Shown: one piece after another, positions 57,490 through 64,000 of the stretch
Numbering within the stretch: position 1 is the stretch's first letter
Layout of the letters: every line of letters begins with the position of its first letter
Assembly (NCBI GenBank): GCA_021325135.1
Contig: JAJPHT010000046.1
Location: forward strand, 1-64,000
Length of the DNA: 64,000 nucleotides
Reading direction: 5' to 3'
Origin: Pseudomonadota bacterium
Lineage (GTDB): Archaea > Thermoplasmatota > SW-10-69-26 > JACQPN01 > JAJPHT01
Made by a program: the position numbers and the translations under genes
Notes under the pieces: generated by a model
Told to the model about the DNA's origin: nothing
Databases searched by the model: none
Seen by the model: the letters and a program-made list of their open reading frames with translations, nothing else

Positions 57490-59024
57490 GGCGACCGCTC
57501 CGCGGGCTGGAACTCCGCCGTCTCCCCCGCGCGCAGGCTCGCCTCGCGCAGGGCGTCGTGATAGCTTCCCGGCTCGCCGCGCAGAAGCCCCTCCACGGCG
57601 GGGGCGACGCTGGCGGCGACGTCGCGCTCGGTCTGGCTGAAGCGCCACTCGTGCCCCTTGAGGCCGCCCAGCGCCTGGAGGAAGGCGAGGCAGACGCCCT
57701 TCTGGCGGCCGGCGGAGGCGCGCTCCAGGGCGGCGCGCACGGCGGCCTCGTGCCCCTCCGCGCGGAAGGCGCGGGCCAGGGCGTCGGCGGCCGCGGCGGC
57801 GGGCGGCAGGTTTTGATAGCTCGGCAGGCTGGCGAGGCCCGCGCGGGAGGCGCCTTCGCGGCCGGCGCGGCGGACCAGCTCGGCGGCCTCGTCGGGGCCC
57901 GCGTTGGCCTTGTGCAGGTCGCGGGCGACCTCGGCGCTCTGCGCGGCGGCCTCCAGCATGGCGAGCCCGTGCTGGGGCCAAAGCTCCGCCAGGGCGCGCG
58001 CCACGGTGGGCTTGTCCAGCACGACGGGGCCCTCGTGCGCGGCCAGCGCGGCGCGCAGCGCGCGGGCCTCAGCGGGCGTGGGCGAGAGCGCCGCGAGGAG
58101 CGCGTCGGCGTCCTCGCCGAAGCTGCGCGGGCCCGCGACGTAGAGGCGGCGCGGGAGCGCCTTGAGCGCCGCGACTCGGGCGGCGCGCGCGGCCTCCAGC
58201 AGGGCGGCGTCGTGCATGGCGCCGGTGAGGTACGCCTTGCTGGACTCCTCGGGGACGTCCGCCGCGGCCTCCACCGGCGCGCCCTCCAGGGGCCTCAGGC
58301 GCGCGGAGACCTCGAAGCCCGCGAGGAGCTTCGGCCCCGCCATGTGGCGCAGCAGGCGCTCCAGCGTGGACTCGTCGCCCGCGCACGCCTCGCAGCGCGC
58401 GGCCTCGACGCCCGCGTCGCGCCAGCGCAGCACCAGCGCGTCCGCCTCGTCGTGGCCGCACGACCAGGCGCCCTGGCCGCGCTCCGCGAGGCCCAGCTCG
58501 TCCATCTCCTCCTCGACGAAGTCCTGGGGCGGCGCGGCGCGGCGGCCCGTGCAGACGAGGCCGCGGTCCGCGCTGAAGACGTGCAGGCCGCGCTTCTTCA
58601 CCCACGGCATGAGGGCCAGGAGGCGGAGCGCGCGGTCGTGATGGTTCTGGAGCCCCGCGAGGAAGAACGGCTTCGCCTTGCCCCGCACGACGTAGGGCGC
58701 GCTGCCGGTGGGCACGCGAAGCTCCGCGACGTAGGGGATCTTCTCCCCCTTGGCGACGAGGAGCGTGGCGGCGTAGGCGCGGGCCAGGTCGTTGCCGCGC
58801 TTCGCGAAGGCAAGGAGCTTGGCCTCGTCGTCGCGCGCCGCGTGGATGCGCGGGATCGCGCGCTGCGCGGCCTTGACGGGAGAGAAGAGGACGCAGGGCC
58901 CCTCGCAGATGGGGGTGGCCAGCGACGGGTCCTCGGCGAGGGCTCGTGCCCTCTCCAGGAGGTCCCCCTCGCGCACCTTGCCGGCGCTGCGCAGCGCCGC
59001 CTTCCGCCGGGCCTTGCGGGCCAT
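57486..59024 (-). CDS. Archaeal protein of unknown function (512 aa)
   Basis: MARKARRKAALRSAGKVREGDLLERARALAEDPSLATPICEG...; CGHDE and CEACAGDE Cys motifs; between rpl37e and the ddl-like gene. Confidence 0.75.
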   Translation of the reverse strand: MARKARRKAALRSAGKVREGDLLERARALAEDPSLATPICEGPCVLFSPVKAAQRAIPRIHAARDDEAKLLAFAKRGNDLARAYAATLLVAKGEKIPYVAELRVPTGSAPYVVRGKAKPFFLAGLQNHHDRALRLLALMPWVKKRGLHVFSADRGLVCTGRRAAPPQDFVEEEMDELGLAERGQGAWSCGHDEADALVLRWRDAGVEAARCEACAGDESTLERLLRHMAGPKLLAGFEVSARLRPLEGAPVEAAADVPEESSKAYLTGAMHDAALLEAARAARVAALKALPRRLYVAGPRSFGEDADALLAALSPTPAEARALRAALAAHEGPVVLDKPTVARALAELWPQHGLAMLEAAAQSAEVARDLHKANAGPDEAAELVRRAGREGASRAGLASLPSYQNLPPAAAAADALARAFRAEGHEAAVRAALERASAGRQKGVCLAFLQALGGLKGHEWRFSQTERDVAASVAPAVEGLLRGEPGSYHDALREASLRAGETAEFQPAERSP

Positions 59025-59030
59025 GGGGCC

Positions 59031-59198
59031 CTACTTCTTGAGCTTCGCCCAGGAGTACGAGCGCAGCTTGGCGGTGGCGCCGAAGCCGCACGAGGCGCAG
59101 CGGTGCTTCTGGACGTGGTAGGCGTGGCGGCCGCAGCGGCGGCAGCGCACGTGGTTCGGCGTGTGGAACTTACCCTTCGAGGAGGTTCCCTTGGACAT
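59031..59198 (-). CDS. rpl37e: Ribosomal protein L37e
   Basis: MSKGTSSKGKFHTPNHVRCRRCGRHAYHVQKHRCASCGFGATAKLRSYSWAKLKK with zinc ribbon. Confidence 0.95.
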   Translation of the reverse strand: MSKGTSSKGKFHTPNHVRCRRCGRHAYHVQKHRCASCGFGATAKLRSYSWAKLKK

Positions 59199-59237
59199 GG
59201 AATTCACCCGGGCGGATGGCGCGGCGAAGGGGAGCCT

Positions 59238-59250
59238 CCTATTTAACCAT
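59238..59250 (-). promoter_or_regulatory. TATA-box-like element (GGTTAAATAGG on minus strand) upstream of rpl37e
   Basis: AT-rich hexamer about 45 nt upstream of the ATG in an otherwise GC-rich context. Confidence 0.5.
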
Positions 59251-59270
59251 TGGGTGGGGCGGAGCCGACA

Positions 59271-59798
59271 TCAGAAGTCGAACACGGACCAGCAGAGCTC
59301 GTTGCGGACCCGCTGGTCGTCGAGCACGAGCGCCCGGATCTCCGGCGGGAGGCGCGCCCGCTGCCATCGGCACTCCTGCCAGCCGGCCTCGTCGGCCTCG
59401 CGGTCCGGGGCCGCCGCGCGGACAGCCTTGATGGCGTAGGCCGCCGCGCCGAGGTAGTGCGCCGCGACGTGGGGGACGGCCGCGGCCTGCCCCGCGGAGT
59501 GCGCGGCATGCCGCGGGGCGCCGGAAAGCTCCCTCGCGGCGTCGTTCGCCTCCCCCGCGGCCTCCCGCGCCTGGGTCATCTTGACCTCGCCGCGGGTCCA
59601 GGCGCGCGCGAGCGCGATCGCCCGGCGCGGCCGGGGGTCGTCAGGGCGAGCCTGCTCGAACAGGGGAAGGACGTGCTCCGTGCACTCGGCGGCCCAGAGC
59701 GCCAGCAGGCGATGATGCTCGTCGCTCAACGTCCCGCCTCGGCGCACCGTGGTGAGCCGGGGGTCGCGTTCGTAGGGGAGGATCATGCGGCGGCCCAT
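59271..59798 (-). CDS. Imm5-like putative immunity protein
   Basis: LSDEHHRLLALWAAECTEHVLPLFEQARPDDPRPRRAIALARAWTRGEVKMTQAREAAGEANDAARE...AAHSAGQAAAVPHVAAHYLGAAAYAIKAV...RNELCWSVFDF, recalled pattern of Imm-5-like proteins. Confidence 0.65.
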   Translation of the reverse strand: MGRRMILPYERDPRLTTVRRGGTLSDEHHRLLALWAAECTEHVLPLFEQARPDDPRPRRAIALARAWTRGEVKMTQAREAAGEANDAARELSGAPRHAAHSAGQAAAVPHVAAHYLGAAAYAIKAVRAAAPDREADEAGWQECRWQRARLPPEIRALVLDDQRVRNELCWSVFDF

Positions 59799-59857
59799 GG
59801 GATGCTCGGCCTGCTCGTCGTCCCGCGGGGACTCCCCGCGCCTTCGATAAGCGTTTT

Positions 59858-60090
59858 TCACGGGCCCGCTGAGGTCTGGATGAGGGAGCCCGCCTCCAGG
59901 TCCAGCGGGGAGCCGCGCTCCTGGAGGCGGGCCTTCACGCTCGTGCGGTGGGCGACCGAGCGGTTCCCTCCGAACTTGGCCTTCGCGCGGACGCGCTTGA
60001 CGCGCTCCCAGGGCGGTCGTCCTGGGTGAGGTGCGCGAGGATCCAGTCCTTCCCAGAGAGGACGAAGTGGCTCGGCACGATGGGCGGCAT
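59858..60090 (-). pseudogene. Small ORF interrupted by an apparent 1-nt deletion near 60009-60011
   Basis: MPPIVPSHFVLSGKDWILAHLTQDDR in one frame continues as PWERVKRVRAKAKFGGNRSVAHRTSVKARLQERGSPLDLEAGSLIQTSAGP in another; 233 nt, 234 with one added base. Confidence 0.5.
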
Positions 60091-60138
60091 CGCGGCTCCG
60101 TCGCCCGGCACGCCCCTCTTTCCTGCAATCCCCTGGCG

Positions 60139-60915
60139 TCACGCCTGCACGTGGAACAGCAGCCCCACGCCGTAGGTGATGAGGGCGGCGACCGCACCCA
60201 GGGCCAGCATCTCGAGGCCGCCGCGCCACCAGCGCAGGCCGGCGGTGACGTTCTTGATGGAGCCCGCGGTGAAGAGGCCCGCCAGCGCGAAGGCGGTGGA
60301 GACGGCGAGACCCGTCGTGCGCTCCGTGACGAAGAAGTAGGCCACCAGGGGCAGGAGGGCGCCCACGACGAAGGCGAGCATGACGAGGCCCATGGCGACG
60401 AAGGGGCTGCGGTCGCTCTCCTCGCCCACGCCGAACTCCTCGCGCATCATGAAGTCCACGAAGCGGTCCTCGTCCGCGACGACGTGGTCCGCGATGCGGG
60501 GGACGAGGTCCGCGGGGTAGTCCTTCTTGGCGAGCATGTCGTGGACCTCCTCCTTCTCCAGCTTGGGGTACTTGCGGATGTGCTCGCGCTCGCGCTGCGC
60601 CTCGCTGGCGTAGTACTCGCTCTGGCTCTTGGTGGAGAGGTACTCGCCCAGGCCCATGGAGAGGGCGCCCGCCACCGCCGCCGCCGTGCCCGCGATGGCG
60701 ATCTCGCGCGTGCCCAGCGCGGCGCCCGCGACGCCCGCCGTGATGGCGTACACCGAGACGAGGCCGTCGTTGAAGCCCAGGATCAGGTCGCGCACGTAGT
60801 TGCGCACGGCCGAGTGCTCGTCCGCCTCGCCGTGGGGCGCGTTGAGCCGGCTGCGCGGCACCGTCTTGTGCGTCGCCTGCAGCTCGGGCAGCGTGCGGGG
60901 CTCCTTCTTGGGCAC
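60139..60915 (-). CDS. VIT1/CCC1-family Fe/Mn transporter
   Basis: [62 protein letters not shown]. Confidence 0.92.
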   Translation of the reverse strand: MPKKEPRTLPELQATHKTVPRSRLNAPHGEADEHSAVRNYVRDLILGFNDGLVSVYAITAGVAGAALGTREIAIAGTAAAVAGALSMGLGEYLSTKSQSEYYASEAQREREHIRKYPKLEKEEVHDMLAKKDYPADLVPRIADHVVADEDRFVDFMMREEFGVGEESDRSPFVAMGLVMLAFVVGALLPLVAYFFVTERTTGLAVSTAFALAGLFTAGSIKNVTAGLRWWRGGLEMLALGAVAALITYGVGLLFHVQA

Positions 60916-61031
60916 GCCGCCGCGATGGCGGGGCGGGGGTAAGACGCTTGGGTCCCGAGGGGCCCCCGGTCCCCAGGGGCCCAGGTCCGAAACCGGCCAA
61001 CAGGAAGCCTGGGAGCGCGGTCAAGCCCTCG

Positions 61032-61223
61032 ATGGACGACCTCACCCCCGAGGCCCGGGCGCGCAGGCTGCTGCGCGAGGCGCAGGCGGACTACGACCAT
61101 GCGCGCCATTCCGCCCGAGAGATGGGCCTTCCGCCCGACGAGAGCGAGGCCCGCGTGCGCGACGCGGCGACGCGGCTGCACGAGGCGGCGCGGGCGCTGC
61201 GCGAGGCCCGGCGGCGCTCGTAG
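61032..61223 (+). CDS. Small helical protein (63 aa)
   Basis: MDDLTPEARARRLLREAQADYDHARHSAREMGLPPDESEARVRDAATRLHEAARALREARRRS. Confidence 0.5.
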   Translation: MDDLTPEARARRLLREAQADYDHARHSAREMGLPPDESEARVRDAATRLHEAARALREARRRS

Positions 61224-61228
61224 GCCGC

Positions 61229-63829
61229 CTACTCGTCCTCGGGCTCGTCGCTGCGCCGCGGCGCGTCGCCTTCCTGGGGGAGCGTGTCGATGGGCACGTG
61301 CCGCAGCGCCTCCTCGGTCGCGCGGACCTCCTCGCGCTCGACCTCGGCGGGGATGTCGTCCTTGGCGAGGCGCGCGAGGGCCATGACCTTGTCGCCCTCG
61401 TCGAGGCGCATGATGCGGTTGCCCTGCACGTTGCGGCCCAGCACGCTCACGGTGCTCACGGGGAGGCGGATCACCATGCCGCGCGTCGAGGTGACGATGA
61501 CCTCGTCGTCGTCCTTGACCTCGCGCACCGCGACGACCTTGCCGTTGCGGGTGGTGGTCTGGATGGTGATGATGCCGCTGCCGCCGCGCCCCTGGAGGCG
61601 GTACTCCGGGATGGGCGTGCGCTTGCCGTAGCCGTTCTCGGTGACGGTGAGCAATTGGCCGTTCTTGTCGTGGACGATGGCCAGCGAGACGACCTCGTCG
61701 TCCCCTTCGAGGCTGACGCCTCGCACGCCGGTCGCGGGGCGGCCCATGGGGCGCACGTCGGCCTCGTGGAAGCGGATGCTGGTGCCGTGGCTCTTGGCGA
61801 GGATGATCTCGTCGTCGCCTCCGGTGACGCCCACGCCGATCAGCTCGTCGCCCTCGTCCATGCCCACGGCGATGATGCCGGTGACGCGGGGGCGCGAGTA
61901 TTCCGCGAGGGCGGTCTTCTTGACGGTGCCCTTCCGGGTGGCGAAGAAGAGGAACTTGTCCTCCGCGAACGCCTTCACGGGCAGCGCGGCCTGGATCTTC
62001 TCGCCGGGCGCCAGCCCTTCGAGGAGGTTCACGATGGCCTTGCCTTTGCTTTGCCGGTTGCCTTCGGGGATGTCGTAGCCCTTCAGCCAGTAGACGCGGC
62101 CCGTGTTGGTGAAGAAGAGGACGTACTGGTGCGTCGTCGTGGGGAAGAGGTCCACGACGAAGTCCGTCTCCTTGGTCTCCATGCCCACGAGCCCCTTGCC
62201 GCCGCGGCGCTGCGTGCGGTACGCGTCCACGGGGATGCGCTTGATGTAGCCGTCGTTGGTGATGAGGATGACGACGTGCTCGTCGGGGACGAGGTCCTCC
62301 ATGCTGATCTCGCCCGCGGCCTCGACGATCTGCGTGCGGCGCTCGTCGCCGAACGTCTCGGCAAGCTCGTCCAGCTCGCGCACGATGATCTTGAGCACCT
62401 CGTCGCGGCTGGCGAGGATCTCCTCATAGCGGCGGATCTTGCCCGAAAGCTCGACGATCTCGTCCTTGAGCGCCTGCGTCTCCAGGCCCGTGAGCTTGCT
62501 GAGGCGCAGCTCCAGGATGGCCTTGGCCTGCACCTCGTCGAGGCGCCCCGCCTCGATGGGCGGGAACCCGGGCACCTGGATGGCGGCGAAGTCCATCTGC
62601 ATGAGGGAGGCGCGCGCCTCCTCGGAGTCGCGGCTCTGCCGGATGCGGTGGATGACCTCGTCGACGTTGCTCACGGCGCGCAGCAGGCCGCCCACGACGT
62701 GGGCGCGCTCCTGGGCCTTGCGCAGGTCGAAGGCGGTGCGGCGGCGCACGACCTCCTCGCGATGCTTGAGGTAGTTCTCGAAGAAGCCTGGGAGCGTGAG
62801 CACGCGGGGCTGGTTGTCCACCAGCGCCAGGTTGAGGACGCCGAAGGAGGTCTCCATCTGCGTCGTCTTGTAGAGGTTGTTGAGCACGACGTCGGGGATG
62901 GCGTCGCGCTTCAGCTCGATGACGATGCGCATGCCGTCGCGGTCGCTCTCGTCGCGCAGGTCGCTGATGCCATCGATCTTCTTCTCCTTCACGAGGTCCG
63001 CGATGCTGGAGAGAAGATTGCTCTTGTTGACCATGTAGGGGATCTCGGTGACGATGATCCGGTGGCGGTCCTTCTTCTCCTCCATCTCGGCCTTCGCGCG
63101 GACCTTGATCACGCCGCGGCCCGTGGAGTACGCGTCCACGATGCCCTGGCGCCCGTAGATGCTTCCGCCGGTGGGGAAGTCGGGGCCCGGCATGACCTTG
63201 AGGAACTCCGCGATGGGCGTGTTGGGGTCGGCGACGTAGAGCTTCAGCGCGGTCGCGACCTCGCGCAGGTTGTGGGGCGGGATGTTGGTCGCCATGCCCA
63301 CCGCGATGCCGCTGCTGCCATTGACCAGGAGGTTGGGGAGCTTCGCCGGCATGACGCTGGGCTCCTTGCGGGAGGCGTCGTAGTTGTCGACGAAGTCGAC
63401 CGTCTCGCGGTCGATGTCCTCCAGCATCTCCATGGCGATCTTGCTGAGGCGGCACTCGGTGTAGCGCATGGCCGCCGCGCCGTCGCCGTCCACGCTTCCG
63501 AAGTTGCCCTGGCCGTCGATGAGCTCGTAGCGCAGCGAGAAGTCCTGCGCCATGCGCACCAGCGAGTCGTAGACCGCGGTGTCGCCGTGGGGGTGGTACT
63601 TGCCCAGCACCTCGCCCACCACCAGCGCGCTCTTGCGGTAGGCCTTGTCGGGCGAGAGGCCCAATTCCCCCATGGCGTAGAGGATGCGGCGGTGGACGGG
63701 CTTCAGCCCATCCCGCACGTCGGGCAGCGCGCGCCCGACGATGACGCTCATGGCGTAGTCGATGTAGCTCGTGCGCATCTCATCGCTGAGGGGGCGCTCG
63801 ACGACGGTTCCGTGGTTCTCCATGCCCAT
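61229..63829 (-). CDS. gyrA: DNA gyrase subunit A
   Basis: [81 protein letters not shown]; GyrA-box-like QRRGGKG; C-terminal pinwheel repeats. Confidence 0.97.
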   Translation of the reverse strand: MGMENHGTVVERPLSDEMRTSYIDYAMSVIVGRALPDVRDGLKPVHRRILYAMGELGLSPDKAYRKSALVVGEVLGKYHPHGDTAVYDSLVRMAQDFSLRYELIDGQGNFGSVDGDGAAAMRYTECRLSKIAMEMLEDIDRETVDFVDNYDASRKEPSVMPAKLPNLLVNGSSGIAVGMATNIPPHNLREVATALKLYVADPNTPIAEFLKVMPGPDFPTGGSIYGRQGIVDAYSTGRGVIKVRAKAEMEEKKDRHRIIVTEIPYMVNKSNLLSSIADLVKEKKIDGISDLRDESDRDGMRIVIELKRDAIPDVVLNNLYKTTQMETSFGVLNLALVDNQPRVLTLPGFFENYLKHREEVVRRRTAFDLRKAQERAHVVGGLLRAVSNVDEVIHRIRQSRDSEEARASLMQMDFAAIQVPGFPPIEAGRLDEVQAKAILELRLSKLTGLETQALKDEIVELSGKIRRYEEILASRDEVLKIIVRELDELAETFGDERRTQIVEAAGEISMEDLVPDEHVVILITNDGYIKRIPVDAYRTQRRGGKGLVGMETKETDFVVDLFPTTTHQYVLFFTNTGRVYWLKGYDIPEGNRQSKGKAIVNLLEGLAPGEKIQAALPVKAFAEDKFLFFATRKGTVKKTALAEYSRPRVTGIIAVGMDEGDELIGVGVTGGDDEIILAKSHGTSIRFHEADVRPMGRPATGVRGVSLEGDDEVVSLAIVHDKNGQLLTVTENGYGKRTPIPEYRLQGRGGSGIITIQTTTRNGKVVAVREVKDDDEVIVTSTRGMVIRLPVSTVSVLGRNVQGNRIMRLDEGDKVMALARLAKDDIPAEVEREEVRATEEALRHVPIDTLPQEGDAPRRSDEPEDE

Positions 63830-63835
63830 TCCCCC

Positions 63836-64000
63836 TTACACGTCGATGTTCTTGGCGTTGCGCGCCTGCTCCATGATGAAGTCCCTGCGCGGCTCGACCG
63901 CGTCCCCCATGAGGACGTCGAAGAGCGCGGAAGCCCCCGCGGCGTCGTCCACGCTGACGCGCGCCAGCGTGCGGGTCTCGGGGTCCATGGTGGTTTCCCA
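63836..64000 (-). CDS. gyrB: DNA gyrase subunit B, C-terminal end only (partial)
   Basis: ...[54 protein letters not shown]. Confidence 0.95.
   Translation of the reverse strand, partial: WETTMDPETRTLARVSVDDAAGASALFDVLMGDAVEPRRDFIMEQARNAKNIDV

Overview
High-GC archaeal chromosomal window, probably euryarchaeal/Thermoplasmata-like. This is inferred from an alternative shikimate pathway (ADH synthase plus DHQ synthase II), a GHMP-type shikimate kinase, rpl37e, queC and a degenerate family-B DNA polymerase, together with bacterial-type gyrase. The window is gene-dense. Recognisable units are: (i) a compact operon of a RecA-like protein without a Walker A motif, an 84-aa helical protein and a degenerate family-B DNA polymerase, next to divergent uvrC; (ii) a supra-operon from aspartokinase/ASA dehydrogenase through the alternative shikimate pathway to chorismate mutase-prephenate dehydrogenase, including an AroD-AroE fusion; (iii) carA and carB about 24 kb apart but sharing a promoter and an inverted-repeat operator at identical spacing; (iv) a lower-GC NotI-like restriction-modification island; (v) a sarcosine/opine-oxidase-like three-gene cluster followed by two GNATs and hutH; (vi) four BNR/sialidase-fold lipoproteins; (vii) gyrA and the 3' end of gyrB at the right edge. 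Non-coding structure includes two families of dispersed palindromic repeats, a 25-bp-arm perfect palindrome inside a gene end, a 33-bp-arm inverted repeat between lysC and asd, and a start codon enclosed in a perfect GAAA-tetraloop hairpin. Two genes (citrate synthase and a 77-codon ORF) each need one extra base in a C/G run to read through. All product calls come from reading motifs by eye; no database searches were run.
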